A stretch of DNA of 64,000 nucleotides from Thauera butanivorans NBRC 103042 (GCF_001591165.1 NZ_BCUG01000003.1:1-64000), one strand, 5' to 3'; positions 1-9,436 are shown, counted from the first letter of the stretch. Notes: a model not told the origin generated them from the letters alone. A program made the numbers and translations.

Positions 1-1
1 T

Positions 2-553
2 GCCAACGGTCTGTGCTGGCGCACCGGCTACTGGTCGCCGGCCGCTGCCTCGACCGCCATGGCCGGCGAGTTCCCGGCTGGTTGCGAATGCGACAGCGAC
101 ATCGTCGCCAAGGACAAGTGTGTCGCTCCGGTCGCCGCTGCCCCCGCCCCGGCTCCTGTTGCTCCGAAGCCCACCGCCGAAAAGGTCAAGCTGGCCGCCG
201 ACACCCTGTTCGACTTCGACAAGGCCACGCTGAAGCCGGAAGGCCGTGCCACCCTCGACGACCTGGCTGCCCAGGCCCAGCAACTGAAGCTGGAAGTCAT
301 CCTGGCCGTCGGCCACACCGACCGTCTGGGTTCGGACGCCTACAACCAGGCTCTGTCCGAGCGTCGCGCCGCCGCCGTCAAGACCTACCTGGTGTCGAAG
401 GGCGTCGAAGCCAACCGCATCTACACCGAAGGCAAGGGCGAATCGCAGCCCGTCACCGGCAACAAGTGCGACAACATCCGCAACCGCAAGGCTCTGATCG
501 AGTGCCTGCAGCCGGATCGCCGTGTGGACGTCGAAGTCATCGGCTCCAAGTAA
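2..553 (+). CDS. OmpA family outer membrane protein (C-terminal part; 5' end outside window)
   Basis: The reading frame is open from the left edge, so the gene starts upstream of the window. Visible order: a short Cys-containing segment ([11 protein letters not shown] and three cysteines), an Ala/Pro linker of about 20 residues, then an OmpA-type peptidoglycan-binding domain with the diagnostic stretches [32 protein letters not shown] and a final NRKALIE...PDRRVDVEV. Family knowledge: this periplasmic domain binds diaminopimelate and anchors a beta-barrel or lipoprotein to the cell wall. A strong intrinsic terminator follows 38 bases after the stop, so transcription ends here, ahead of ubiG. 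The domain call is firm. The N-terminal type (barrel or lipoprotein) cannot be judged. Confidence 0.93.
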   Translation, partial: ANGLCWRTGYWSPAAASTAMAGEFPAGCECDSDIVAKDKCVAPVAAAPAPAPVAPKPTAEKVKLAADTLFDFDKATLKPEGRATLDDLAAQAQQLKLEVILAVGHTDRLGSDAYNQALSERRAAAVKTYLVSKGVEANRIYTEGKGESQPVTGNKCDNIRNRKALIECLQPDRRVDVEVIGSK

Positions 554-590
554 TCGCGGCTCCTGCCAATCGGATTTCCGATGCGCGAAA

Positions 591-619
591 AGCCCTGCTT
601 CGGCAGGGCTTTTTGTTTT
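591..619 (+). terminator. Intrinsic terminator after ompA-like gene
   Basis: Perfect 8-bp stem AGCCCTGC / GCAGGGCT closed by a TTCG tetraloop and followed by TTTTGTTTT, all visible directly. It separates the OmpA-family gene from ubiG. Confidence 0.9.
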
Positions 620-702
620 GTGGCGCCTGTTTCCTGTAATCTGCCACTGGAATGTGCGGCCTTGCCGACGATACCGATCAACTCTGCAAGCTGTGACGAG
701 AA

Positions 703-1407
703 ATGATGAGTGCAATCAACGCCGACCCGAACGAAGTACAGAAATTCAGCGAGCTCGCCCACCGCTGGTGGGATCCGGCCTCCGAATTCAAACCCCTGCA
801 TGAAATCAATCCGCTGCGCCTGGGCTGGATCGACGGCAAGGCCGGCCTGGCGGGCAAGACGGTGCTCGACGTCGGCTGCGGCGGCGGCATCCTGGCTGAA
901 GGCATGGCCTCACTCGGCGCCAGGGTCACCGGTATCGATCTGTCGGAAAAGGCCCTCAGCGTCGCACGCCTGCATCTGTTCGAAAGCGGCCACAGCGTCG
1001 ACTACCGCTTGATCAGCGCCGAAGCATTCGCCGAGGAGAGCCCTGGCCATTTCGACGTCGTGACCTGCATGGAGATGCTCGAGCACGTGCCGGACCCCGC
1101 CAGCACCATCGCCGCCTGCGCCCGCCTGGTGAAGCCCGGCGGCCACGTCTTCTTCTCCACGATCAATCGCAACCCGAAGGCCTACGCCCTGGCGATCATC
1201 GGCGCCGAATATGTGCTGAACATGCTGCCGCGCGGTACGCACGAATACGAGAAGTTCATCAAACCCTCGGAACTCAGCCGCTACTGCCGCAATTCCGGCC
1301 TGGACACGGAGGAATTGACCGGCATGAGCTACAACCCGCTGACCAGGGTGTACTCACTGGGTCGCGACACCGACGTGAATTACCTGATGCATACCCGGCG
1401 CGGCTGA
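703..1407 (+). CDS. ubiG: Ubiquinone biosynthesis O-methyltransferase UbiG
   Basis: SAM-dependent methyltransferase that carries out both O-methylation steps of ubiquinone synthesis. The 234-residue length is normal for UbiG. The SAM-binding motif VLDVGCGGG lies at about residues 54-62, and the family signatures [11 protein letters not shown] near the N-terminus and [12 protein letters not shown] in the middle are present. Two ATG codons are adjacent at 703 and 706; either could initiate. It is transcribed alone in the plus direction after the terminator of the OmpA-family gene, and the next gene converges on it. Confidence 0.95.
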   Translation: MMSAINADPNEVQKFSELAHRWWDPASEFKPLHEINPLRLGWIDGKAGLAGKTVLDVGCGGGILAEGMASLGARVTGIDLSEKALSVARLHLFESGHSVDYRLISAEAFAEESPGHFDVVTCMEMLEHVPDPASTIAACARLVKPGGHVFFSTINRNPKAYALAIIGAEYVLNMLPRGTHEYEKFIKPSELSRYCRNSGLDTEELTGMSYNPLTRVYSLGRDTDVNYLMHTRRG

Positions 1408-1435
1408 AGCCGTGCCAGGCCACGGGCCGCCGCGC

Positions 1436-2446
1436 TCAGGCGGCGGCTCGCCGGCCGCGCAGGGAGCTGAGGAAGGCCGCGCCGATCAGTACTGCGCCGA
1501 CCAGGCCGGTGATCACTTCCGGGATGTGGACATGGACGCCGATGAACATCACCGCAGCCAGCGCACCGATCGCCCAGAACGCCCCATGCTCCAGGAAGCG
1601 GTAGGCATTCAAGGTTTCGCGATAGACCAGCATCAGCGTGAATGAGCGCACGAACATCGCACCCACGCCGAGACCTATCGCAATGATCGGCAGGCTGGTG
1701 GTCAGCGCAAAAGCACCGATCACGCCGTCGAAACTGAACGAAGCATCCAGCAGTTCCAGGTACATGAAGCCGGCGAAGCCGGTCTTCGCAGCAACCTTGC
1801 CGCCCTCCCCTTCCTCGCCACCGAGGATCGCGCCCAGGCCGTCGGCGACGATGTAGGTGATCAACCCCCAGATGCCGGCGACGACGAACTCCACGCGCTT
1901 GGTATCGTTGTCCAGCCAGGCCGCGCTGCCGAGGATCGCCAGCAGGGCCAGCAGGATCTGTGCCGCCTCCAGCCGGCCCAGCTTGGTCAGCGGCGCCTCC
2001 ACCACACTCAGCCAGTGCAGATCCTTGTTGCTGTCGACGAAGAACTTCAGGAACACCATCGACAGGAAGGCGCCGCCGAAAGCCGCGATCTCGTGATGCG
2101 CGGACAGCAGGATGCGCGCGTATTCGGCCTCGTCGAACAGCGCCAGCCGGATCACCTCCACCGGCCCCATGTGCGCCACGATGCCGACGATGGCCAGCGG
2201 AAACACGATGCGCATGCCGAACACCGCGATCAGGATGCCCCACAGCAGGAAACGGCGGCGCCACTTCTCGTCCATGTGCTTGAGCACCGTGGCATTGACC
2301 ACCGCGTTATCGAAAGACAGCGAAGTCTCGAGGATCGCCAGCACGATGACGATGAAGGCACCGGACCATCCCGCCAGCAGATAGCCGCCGACGATGCCGA
2401 GAATGGTCACGATGAAGGACCATTTGAAATACCCGAGATCTTGCAT
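1436..2446 (-). CDS. DUF475 (TerC-like) integral membrane protein
   Basis: 336 residues with about nine hydrophobic segments. The conserved charged motifs ETSLSFDNAVVNATVLK near residue 41 and ELLDASFSFDGVIGAFALT near residue 230 are typical of the TerC/DUF475 superfamily, whose acidic membrane residues are thought to handle metal ions. Substrate unknown; resistance to metals or osmotic stress is family-level inference only. On the minus strand upstream, a possible promoter reads GCGACA, 18 bp, TAGAAT. No manganese riboswitch was found ahead of it, unlike the GDT1 gene at 21228. It converges with ubiG and has no operon partner. Confidence 0.85.
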   Translation of the reverse strand: MQDLGYFKWSFIVTILGIVGGYLLAGWSGAFIVIVLAILETSLSFDNAVVNATVLKHMDEKWRRRFLLWGILIAVFGMRIVFPLAIVGIVAHMGPVEVIRLALFDEAEYARILLSAHHEIAAFGGAFLSMVFLKFFVDSNKDLHWLSVVEAPLTKLGRLEAAQILLALLAILGSAAWLDNDTKRVEFVVAGIWGLITYIVADGLGAILGGEEGEGGKVAAKTGFAGFMYLELLDASFSFDGVIGAFALTTSLPIIAIGLGVGAMFVRSFTLMLVYRETLNAYRFLEHGAFWAIGALAAVMFIGVHVHIPEVITGLVGAVLIGAAFLSSLRGRRAAA

Positions 2447-2589
2447 GTCACGCCTGGAGAGAATGGAGACGGCCTGTAAGGGCGCCGGTAAGGACGGCCA
2501 ACGAAGCCCGCCCGAGGGGGCGAATTCTAGCGAAAATCGGTGATATCTGTCGCAGATTGGCCTGCGCCGGGCCCTGCACGCGGACCGTA

Positions 2590-3831
2590 TCAGTTCAGCG
2601 CTGCCTCGCGCAGCACCTGCAGGATTCTCTGTCCGGCTCGCCCGTCCGCCTTCAAGCCGAGTTCGGCCTGCAGCAGCTTCAGCGCCTCACGCGTGCGGGC
2701 GCCGATCATGCCGTCCGGCTCGCCGATGTCGTGGCCGCGCGCGATCAGCAGTCGCTGCACTTCCCGTCGCTCGGCGCGAGACAGCCCGGCATCGTCGGTC
2801 GGCCAGGGCGTGCGGAAGGCTTCTCCGCCGCGCAGGCGGTCCGCTAGGTGGGCAATCGCCAGCGCGTAGCTTTCGGCCGCGTTGTACGAGTAGAGCGCAT
2901 CGAAATTCCGCGTGACGAGGAATGCCGGCCCGCCGCTGCCCGCCGGCAGCAACAGCCCCGCGGGCGTGGAGCCGGCCGGCAAAGCGCCGCCATCGGCCAG
3001 CCTGATGCCGCGTGCGGCCCAGTCCGCCATCGGCTGCTTGTTGCGCCGCCCTGCAGCCGAGGTGTCGAAACGATCCGGCAGCACGACTTCGAAGCCCCAC
3101 GGCAGATCGGCGCGCCAGCCTGCCCGCTTGAGGAAATTGGCCGTGGACGCCAGCGCGTCGGGCACGCTGTCGACCAGATCGCGGCGGCCATCACCATCGA
3201 AATCCACTGCCAACCGCATGAAGGTCGAGGGCATGAACTGCGTATGGCCGAACGCGCCGGCCCACGAGCCGGTCAGGCGTTCGGGCGCGACATGGCCTTC
3301 CTGGATGATCTTGAGCGTGGTGAAGAATTCGCCGCGGAAGAAGGCCTGGCGCCGACCGAAGCAGGACAGCGTGGACAGCGAGGTCAGCAAGGGACGGCTG
3401 CCGAAATTGCGGCCGAAATTGCTTTCCACACCCCAGACCGCGACCACGGTGGCGGGATCGACGGCGTATTGCGCCTCGACGCGGGCAAGCACGTCAGCCC
3501 ATTGGGCCAGCATTTCACGCCCGTCGGCGACGCGCTCGGCATCGACCAGACCGGCCATGTAGTCCCAGATCGGGGTCACGAATTCCGGCTGGGCGTCGAG
3601 AAAACCGACCACGGCCATGTCGGGCATCAATTCAGCGGTATGGCGATCGAACGTCTCCGGCGACACGCCTACGGACGCAGCTTCGCCGCGCAACGTCTTC
3701 ATGCAGCTGGAAAAACCCGCATCTGATGCGCCTGCAGGCAGCGCCAGGCCCGCCACGGCAAGCATCGCGAGCATGTGCCTGCATGCCCGGGAGAAACGGA
3801 GGGTTCGATGGGAGGCGTATCTGGTATTCAT
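2590..3831 (-). CDS. Lytic murein transglycosylase, MltB-like, with peptidoglycan-binding domain
   Basis: Cleaves the MurNAc-GlcNAc bond of peptidoglycan in the periplasm (family knowledge). With the ATG at 3831 it has 413 residues: a signal peptide (hydrophobic core LAMLAVAGLALPAGA, residues 21-35), an SLT_3/MltB catalytic domain with the catalytic Glu in WGVESNFG (about residue 136), GHTQFMPSTF and the metal-loop-like DFDGDGRRDL, then a C-terminal PG_binding_1 domain (about 350-413). There is no lipobox, so it is probably soluble. An alternative ATG at 3870 overlaps the upstream peptidase stop as ATGA and would allow translational coupling, but gives a long basic leader (MNALRRRQRRIVR). Neither start has a good ribosome-binding site. 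Confidence 0.9.
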   Translation of the reverse strand: MNTRYASHRTLRFSRACRHMLAMLAVAGLALPAGASDAGFSSCMKTLRGEAASVGVSPETFDRHTAELMPDMAVVGFLDAQPEFVTPIWDYMAGLVDAERVADGREMLAQWADVLARVEAQYAVDPATVVAVWGVESNFGRNFGSRPLLTSLSTLSCFGRRQAFFRGEFFTTLKIIQEGHVAPERLTGSWAGAFGHTQFMPSTFMRLAVDFDGDGRRDLVDSVPDALASTANFLKRAGWRADLPWGFEVVLPDRFDTSAAGRRNKQPMADWAARGIRLADGGALPAGSTPAGLLLPAGSGGPAFLVTRNFDALYSYNAAESYALAIAHLADRLRGGEAFRTPWPTDDAGLSRAERREVQRLLIARGHDIGEPDGMIGARTREALKLLQAELGLKADGRAGQRILQVLREAALN

Positions 3832-3866
3832 CCGCACGATTCTACGCTGCCTCCGCCGCAGGGCAT

Positions 3867-5924
3867 TCATTGCCCGTCGACCGGCACCGCCCTGCCCGGC
3901 GCATCCCACACCCCGCGCTCCAGCACCCGGGCACCTTCGGCGATCACCCAGCTCTGCCCGCCATAGTGCGGCAGCGGCCGTTGCAGCGCCGCCAGTGCGC
4001 CGGCATCACGTGCCGACACGACAGCAAGTGCAGGGCCCGGAGAGGCCTGTACGGTCCATGCCACGGCACTGTGCTGCCGCTCGGCCAAGGCCGGCCGTGG
4101 CGGCAGGCCTGCGTCAGCCAGCAGGCGATCGACGGCCGCGTGCGTGCCGACCAGCAACACGGCATCAGCGCCTCCACGCAGAGCCTCCGGGCCGACAGTG
4201 CGCGCAGGACGTTCGAAGAAGCGCCTGGCCAGTCCCTTGCCTGCCTCCACCAACGCCGTATCGCCTTCGCCGGCGATGATCAGCCGGGGAGTCTCTGCCA
4301 GCATCCACTGGCGCAGGATGGGCGGCAGCTGTCCGTCGTCCGGCCTGCGCCAGACCCTCAATTCCGGATCCAGTCGCACCGTCTGCGGCGCCTGGTCCAC
4401 CGCCAGCTCGAACGTCTGCCGCAGCTGCGACAGGCTCACCCAGCGCGTCTGCACCGCCTGGCCGTTCTCCAGTTGCAGGGGGAGATGGAGCACATGTGCG
4501 GGTCTGCTCTGCTGCAGCTCGACTTTCAACAGCCCGCCTTTTCCTTCCGCGCCGGCGATGAAGCGAGCCTGTTCGATGCTCACTCGCGCACCACCCGCAA
4601 GCCGCAGCCACTGCTGGAAGAAAGCATCCAGATCGCGCCCCGAGGCCTGTTCGAAAGCCACCTTCAGCTCCACCCAGCCGGCGATGCGGAAACGATTCTG
4701 CGCCCAGAAGCTGCGGATGCCGTGCGCGAATGCCTCTTCACCGATCAGGTCACGCAGCATCACGAACACCATCGCCGCCTTGCCGTAGCCCACTGCCGCC
4801 GCAGCACCGTGGGTACGCGAACGAAACTCGGCCAGCGGCTGGTGGGCATCGGCAGGCAGGGCGGCGAAATCACGCAACCAGCCCAGGCGCATATCACGTG
4901 CCGCCGCCACCGATTGCTCTTCCTTGTAGGCGTAGTCGGCCATGAAGGTGGTCAGGCCTTCCGACCAGTTGCCGCTGCGGTAATCGACCAGCACACCGTT
5001 GCCCCACCAGTTGTGCAATACCTCATGGCCGAGCGAGGTGGCACGGATGAAAGGCAGGCGCAGAACCTGCTCCCCCAAGTAGGTCAGCGTCGGCATGCCG
5101 AAGCCGGTCGGCAGCGGAGAGGCGACGACCGAGAACTCGGTGAACGGGTAAGCGCCGATGCTGCCGCTGTAGCGTTCGATGTAGCGCGCACTGTCGGCCA
5201 GATAGGCTTCGGCCAGGCCGGCTTCGGCATCCAGCGCCGCAGGAAAGTAAGTGCGCAACCGCAAGCCTTCCCCATCGTCGCGCGCCACGATGCGTTCGCG
5301 CACGATCCACGGCCCTGCCATCAGGTCGATGCCGTCCGTCACCCGGGAGAATTCGAAGCGTGCCCGGTAATGCCCTTCTTCGCCATCCGGCACTTGCTCT
5401 GCCAGCAACCGCCCGGGCACGATCACCCGCTGGCCGGCCGGAACACGCACATCGACGCGATAGCCGAACACCTCGGCCGGGCGCGGATACCAGGCGCCCC
5501 CTGCCGGCAAATAGCTGCCCGCCGCCGAGGCCATCGGCGGCATGCCTTGCAGCACGCCGCGATGGTCGAGTCCGGCATCGAGCGCCGGCAGGACGCCGCC
5601 ATAGCGCAGACGCAGCACACCCCGCTCAGGCAGGCGTATGCGCCAGTTGCGTACCTCACCCCGCCTGCCAAGCGCTTCGACGCGCAGCGCCTGTCCATCC
5701 ACCATGGCCGAATCGATGCCCAGGCTGGCATGCAGGGCAAAGCGGAAATCCCGCTGCTGCGGCCGCAGCGCTGCCTCGACCAGCAGCTCGCGGCTCGCCG
5801 GGTCGAGCTGGACCTCCAGTTCGATCGGCCATTCGCCAGCGGATACCGGACGGGCAAGGACGACGGCGGCAAGCACGACCAGGATCGGCACACGCCAGCC
5901 CCACAAGCGCGCTGCACGAAACAT
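3867..5924 (-). CDS. M1-like zinc metallopeptidase with signal peptide
   Basis: 685 residues with a signal peptide ending near PVSAG (residue 30), so periplasmic or envelope. A zinc site GHEVLHNWWGN (H300, E301, H304) is followed by the third ligand in NWSEGL (E322), the order seen in gluzincins of the M1 clan. The spacing from the second His to Glu is one residue shorter than in classic aminopeptidase N. The exopeptidase GAMEN motif is not present; TGFGMPTL occupies the comparable place, so amino-terminal specificity may be lost. The C-terminal 150 residues resemble no catalytic domain I know. It sits 5 bases after chaN-like and overlaps the alternative start of the transglycosylase gene, so these three form one transcription unit. 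Confidence 0.85.
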   Translation of the reverse strand: MFRAARLWGWRVPILVVLAAVVLARPVSAGEWPIELEVQLDPASRELLVEAALRPQQRDFRFALHASLGIDSAMVDGQALRVEALGRRGEVRNWRIRLPERGVLRLRYGGVLPALDAGLDHRGVLQGMPPMASAAGSYLPAGGAWYPRPAEVFGYRVDVRVPAGQRVIVPGRLLAEQVPDGEEGHYRARFEFSRVTDGIDLMAGPWIVRERIVARDDGEGLRLRTYFPAALDAEAGLAEAYLADSARYIERYSGSIGAYPFTEFSVVASPLPTGFGMPTLTYLGEQVLRLPFIRATSLGHEVLHNWWGNGVLVDYRSGNWSEGLTTFMADYAYKEEQSVAAARDMRLGWLRDFAALPADAHQPLAEFRSRTHGAAAAVGYGKAAMVFVMLRDLIGEEAFAHGIRSFWAQNRFRIAGWVELKVAFEQASGRDLDAFFQQWLRLAGGARVSIEQARFIAGAEGKGGLLKVELQQSRPAHVLHLPLQLENGQAVQTRWVSLSQLRQTFELAVDQAPQTVRLDPELRVWRRPDDGQLPPILRQWMLAETPRLIIAGEGDTALVEAGKGLARRFFERPARTVGPEALRGGADAVLLVGTHAAVDRLLADAGLPPRPALAERQHSAVAWTVQASPGPALAVVSARDAGALAALQRPLPHYGGQSWVIAEGARVLERGVWDAPGRAVPVDGQ

Positions 5925-5929
5925 CGGGA

Positions 5930-7141
5930 TCAGCTCCCGGACGGGAAACGCACGATGAGCTCGAGCGTCTCGTCAGCGCGTATCAGCTTGATCGGCAACC
6001 AGGTTCCGGGAGGCTGGGCCCGGACCAGGCTGGCCAACGCTGCCGAGCGCTTCAGCGGTGCACCGGCGGCCTCGACGATCACGTCACCGGCGCGCAGGCC
6101 AGTGCGCGCCGCCAGGCTGCCTTCGCTCACCTGGGCGATCCGCACGCCTTTCTGGTGCTCTTCCAGGCTGACGCCCAGCCGAGGCGGCGGCGCGGGCGAA
6201 CGCGCGATCTCCTGAATCGCGAACACGGCATCGGCCAGGCCGGCAACGAGTTCCGTGCACGGCGTAGCCGCTGACATCGGCAACAGCAGGCCGACCTCCG
6301 CCACGCCGAGATCCTTCAATTGATGGGCCACGCCATGGCCGAAGCGCACATGCCCGCTGCCCATGATGCCGACCATCAGCGGCGGCGGCCCGTCGATTCG
6401 CGTTGCCGCACCGCGCGCCGCAGCCAGCGCCTCGGCCATCGCGCGGTCCCAGACAAGCTGGGAGTCGATGAAATTGCGGAAGGCCTCATCTTCACGCGAT
6501 GCCCTCTTGTCGTCGCCGGCACGCATTCGCGCATGCTGGAGATGCACGTCGAACAGAATGTCTACATAGGCAGCAGAAGGCGCCGCCGCACGGCCCACGC
6601 CGCCGCGCTCGGCATCCGGCACCCCACTCCAGCCAGCTCTGGCAACCTTCCGGATCAGGCTCTGGTCGATGTTCAGGGCAAGCATCGGCACCTTGTTGAG
6701 GCGGGCAAAATGGAATAGCGACAGATAAAGCTCGGCCGGCATGCTCCAGACTTCGGTCCATTCGACCTGCTCGAGAAACTGCGACTCGGACAGCTCCCCC
6801 GCCACCCAGCGATCGAGCACCGGCTGCACACGGCGCGGAAACATCTCGAAGCCGATCTGCAGGTCCGGACGGCGCGCATGCAGGGCTGCGAGGGTCTGCA
6901 ACTGCCAGCGGTGATGATCCGCATCGTCGTGCTGCTCGCCGAGCAACACGACATCGCGCCCGGCCATCGCGTCGAGCACGGCCGGGGGCTCGGCCCCCGT
7001 TCGCGGTCCATCGCTGCCGACCATGGTCCAGCGCCCTGCTTCGAGGCAGATCGTCCTGTCATCGGCAGCCAGGGTCGTGGCCGATGGCAGCAGGCAGGCC
7101 AGCGCCAGCAGAATGGAGGGAGCAATGCATGAATGGCGCAT
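5930..7141 (-). CDS. ChaN-family (haem-binding type) protein with C-terminal PDZ domain
   Basis: 403 residues from the ATG at 7141, chosen because it places a signal peptide (IAPSILLALACLLPSATTLA) at the N-terminus; an upstream ATG at 7207 would bury it. The ChaN/DUF399 domain (about residues 35-285) shows VLLGEQHDDADHH, IGFEMFPRRVQP and GIMGSGHVRFGHG; Pasteurella/Campylobacter ChaN binds cofacial haems. A PDZ domain (about 310-403, with GLRAGDVIVEAAG) follows. PDZ plus ChaN next to an M1-like peptidase suggests handling of periplasmic protein or haem-protein; that is inference. No convincing Fur box was seen upstream. Confidence 0.85.
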   Translation of the reverse strand: MRHSCIAPSILLALACLLPSATTLAADDRTICLEAGRWTMVGSDGPRTGAEPPAVLDAMAGRDVVLLGEQHDDADHHRWQLQTLAALHARRPDLQIGFEMFPRRVQPVLDRWVAGELSESQFLEQVEWTEVWSMPAELYLSLFHFARLNKVPMLALNIDQSLIRKVARAGWSGVPDAERGGVGRAAAPSAAYVDILFDVHLQHARMRAGDDKRASREDEAFRNFIDSQLVWDRAMAEALAAARGAATRIDGPPPLMVGIMGSGHVRFGHGVAHQLKDLGVAEVGLLLPMSAATPCTELVAGLADAVFAIQEIARSPAPPPRLGVSLEEHQKGVRIAQVSEGSLAARTGLRAGDVIVEAAGAPLKRSAALASLVRAQPPGTWLPIKLIRADETLELIVRFPSGS

Positions 7142-7203
7142 GAGGCAAGCCTTTGCAAAGAGGCAATGAGTGCGTAGAGCCTGCTTCCTGCAGCGAGTTC
7201 CGG

Positions 7204-7980
7204 TCAAGCGGCGTGAATGCCGGGGCCGAAGCGGTCGACGCAGTCGGTGATCAACCCCTGCAGGCCGAGTTGCAGCAGGCGTTGAACCTCGGCCTCGTCG
7301 TTGACGGTGTAGCTCAGCAGAGCCAGACCTGCCGCACGAATCTGCTCCACGAACAGCGGCGTGACGTACTCATGCCCCGCCACCAGCGCGACGCAGCCTT
7401 GCTCCTGCGCAAGCCGCAGACAGTCGGGGAAAGGGCTGCCGACCAGCAGCGCGCGTGGCAGGGAAGACGCGCCGGCACGAGCGCCTTGCAGTGCCTCGAG
7501 CCGGAACGAGCTGAGCAAGGGCGGCAGTCTGCCGCGCCACTCGCGCTCAAGCATGCGGGCGACGACACGCCCTGTTTGGTACTCGGTGCCCGGTGACGGC
7601 TTCAGCTCGACGTTCAAGGCGCAATCCTCGACCCGGCAGAAGCGGATCAGGGACTGCAGGCCGGGCAGCCGCTCGCCCCGGAACTGCGCCGAATGCCAGC
7701 CGCCGGCATCGAGCCGCGACAGCTCATCCCAATCGAGCACTGCCGCCGGCCCATGTCCATCCGTCGTGCGGTCGAGCGTGTCGTCATGGAGCAGAAATGG
7801 AATGCCGTCGGCACTCAGGCGGACGTCGCACTCGAACATCCGATAGCCGCAGGCATGCCCCAGGCGAAAGGCTGCCAAAGTGTTTTCCGGCGCCAGCCGG
7901 CCTGCGCCGCGATGCGCAATCCAGCGTGGATAAGGCCAATGGGCGGGGTCGATGGCAGCGGTCGGGGGCACGGTCGGCAC
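7204..7980 (-). CDS. Glycerophosphodiester phosphodiesterase (GDPD/UgpQ type)
   Basis: Hydrolyses glycerophosphodiesters to sn-glycerol 3-phosphate and an alcohol. GDPD signatures visible: WIAHRGAGRLAPENTLAAF with catalytic His and the ENT motif, ECDVRLSADGIPFLLHDDTLDRTT with metal-binding E/D and second catalytic His, and NVELKP. No signal peptide, so cytoplasmic as in UgpQ. The frame is open upstream into the NYN gene, but that part only mirrors its Lys/Arg-rich tail. The likely starts are GTG codons at 7980 or 7971; I chose 7980, weakly. First codon uncertain, function firm. Confidence 0.88.
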   Translation of the reverse strand: MPTVPPTAAIDPAHWPYPRWIAHRGAGRLAPENTLAAFRLGHACGYRMFECDVRLSADGIPFLLHDDTLDRTTDGHGPAAVLDWDELSRLDAGGWHSAQFRGERLPGLQSLIRFCRVEDCALNVELKPSPGTEYQTGRVVARMLEREWRGRLPPLLSSFRLEALQGARAGASSLPRALLVGSPFPDCLRLAQEQGCVALVAGHEYVTPLFVEQIRAAGLALLSYTVNDEAEVQRLLQLGLQGLITDCVDRFGPGIHAA

Positions 7981-8002
7981 CGAATCCAGGGAATGTCGTC
8001 TC

Positions 8003-9436
8003 TCAGCCTTCGTCGCCCGTTTCGCTCGCCGCGGGCTTGCGGGTCCTGCGGCGGGCAGCGGGTTTCCTGGCCGGCGGCGCAGCGTCGGCTTCGCTGTGCC
8101 CATGTGCGGCGGCGGGCGTATCTGCCGGCTCCGGCAACGCAGCCTGCGGCTGGACAGCGTGCTGGACGGCCTCGGTACCGACCTTCACCTCCTCCTCGGC
8201 CGAACGCCCTTCAGCCTTGCGTCCACGCGAGCCCGAACGGCCGCGGGCATTGCCCTGCTTCGCCGGGCGCCTCGCTGCCGGCTCATCCTCTGCGGGGGCG
8301 CCGTCGTCCTGAACGGGTTCGGCAGGCCTGGCTGGCGCAGGTTCGGCCACTGGCAATTCACTTGCCACTGCCGGCACGGCATCGACCTGCGCCGTGTCCT
8401 CGGCGGTCTTGGCCCGTCGCGCAGTCGAAGTCCGGCTCCGCCCCGTCTTGCCGGCAGTTGCGCTACGGCCGGTTTTCTCCGGCTTGTCCTTGCCTGCGAC
8501 ATCAGTTCCCTGCGCTTCAGCCACGGCAGCGGATTCAAGTTCGGTATCCGCATCCGTTACGAGGGCCGGGCCATCGCTCGACGGAGCGGCCTCCTCTGCT
8601 GTGCCTGTCTGTGCCACAGCGCTCGGCCGCTGGACATAGGCGCCCGATTTCTCGTCGCGCCCGACGACCAGCAGGCCGCGCGCCTGGGCCTCCTCGAGCA
8701 GATTGCCGAAAGCACGAAAGCCGAAATAGCTCTCGTTGAAATCCGGCTTGCGCCGCTTGATCGCCTCCTTGAGCATCGATGCCCAGATCTTGCCGCTGTC
8801 GCCACGCTCCGCCATCAGCGCATCGAACGTCTCCACCGCGATCTCGATCGCCTGGCCGCGACGGCTTTCCAGTTCCTCCCTGCGCCGTTTTTCCTCTTCA
8901 GGCGAGCGCTTCGCCGACGGCTGCGCATCGCGCGTGTCGCGCCGTGCCGAGCGCTGGCCGTCACGCACCAGATCGTCGTAGAAGATGAATTCGTCGCAAT
9001 TGGCGATGAGCAGATCGGACGTGGACTGTTTGACGCCGACACCGATCACCTGCTTGGCGTTCTCGCGCAGCTTGGACACCAGCGGAGAAAAGTCCGAATC
9101 GCCGCTGATGATGACGAAAGTGTCGACATGCGACTTGGTGTAGCACAGGTCCAGCGCATCGACGACGAGGCGAATGTCGGCCGAGTTCTTGCCCGACTGG
9201 CGCACATGCGGAATCTCGATCAGCTCGAAGTTGGCCTCGTGCATCGCCGACTTGAAGCTCTTGTAGCGATCCCAGTCGCAATAGGCCTTCTTCACCACGA
9301 TGCTGCCTTTCAGCAGCAGGCGTTCGAGCACGCGCTTGATGTCGAACTTCTCGTAGTTTGCGTCCCGCACGCCAAGCGCCACGTTCTCGAAATCGCAAAA
9401 AAGCGCCATGCTGATACTGTCGGCGGTAGACGCCAT
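8003..9436 (-). CDS. NYN-domain putative RNase with OST-HTH/LOTUS domain and low-complexity basic tail
   Basis: 477 residues in three parts. Residues 1-160 form a NYN/LabA-like PIN-fold domain with the acidic residues expected at the active site: D15 in FCDFENVALG, D87 in SGKNSADIRL, D113 and D115 in SGDSDFSPLV. Residues about 193-270 form an OST-HTH/LOTUS domain (GKIWASMLKEAIKRRKPDFN, then GLLVVGRDEKSGAYV), a module linked to RNA, including G-quadruplex, binding. Residues 275-477 are disordered, rich in Ala, Pro, Glu, then Arg/Lys. Likely a single-strand RNA processing or regulatory factor; no substrate is known for this architecture. The following GDPD gene starts about 20 bases after its stop. 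Confidence 0.87.
   Translation of the reverse strand: MASTADSISMALFCDFENVALGVRDANYEKFDIKRVLERLLLKGSIVVKKAYCDWDRYKSFKSAMHEANFELIEIPHVRQSGKNSADIRLVVDALDLCYTKSHVDTFVIISGDSDFSPLVSKLRENAKQVIGVGVKQSTSDLLIANCDEFIFYDDLVRDGQRSARRDTRDAQPSAKRSPEEEKRRREELESRRGQAIEIAVETFDALMAERGDSGKIWASMLKEAIKRRKPDFNESYFGFRAFGNLLEEAQARGLLVVGRDEKSGAYVQRPSAVAQTGTAEEAAPSSDGPALVTDADTELESAAVAEAQGTDVAGKDKPEKTGRSATAGKTGRSRTSTARRAKTAEDTAQVDAVPAVASELPVAEPAPARPAEPVQDDGAPAEDEPAARRPAKQGNARGRSGSRGRKAEGRSAEEEVKVGTEAVQHAVQPQAALPEPADTPAAAHGHSEADAAPPARKPAARRRTRKPAASETGDEG

Noticed and set aside
2447-2589. Possible manganese riboswitch ahead of the DUF475 gene
   Set aside because: TerC-like genes often carry one, but neither GGGGAGTAG nor the GACCTTTG block is present.
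3726-6215. 829-codon open frame on the plus strand
   Set aside because: Antisense to the M1-like and ChaN genes; composition is His/Arg/Gln-rich shadow sequence of GC-rich codons with no motif.
7981-8103. N-terminal extension of the GDPD gene to an ATG at 8103
   Set aside because: The extra residues only mirror the Lys/Arg-rich tail of the NYN protein and add nothing to the GDPD fold.
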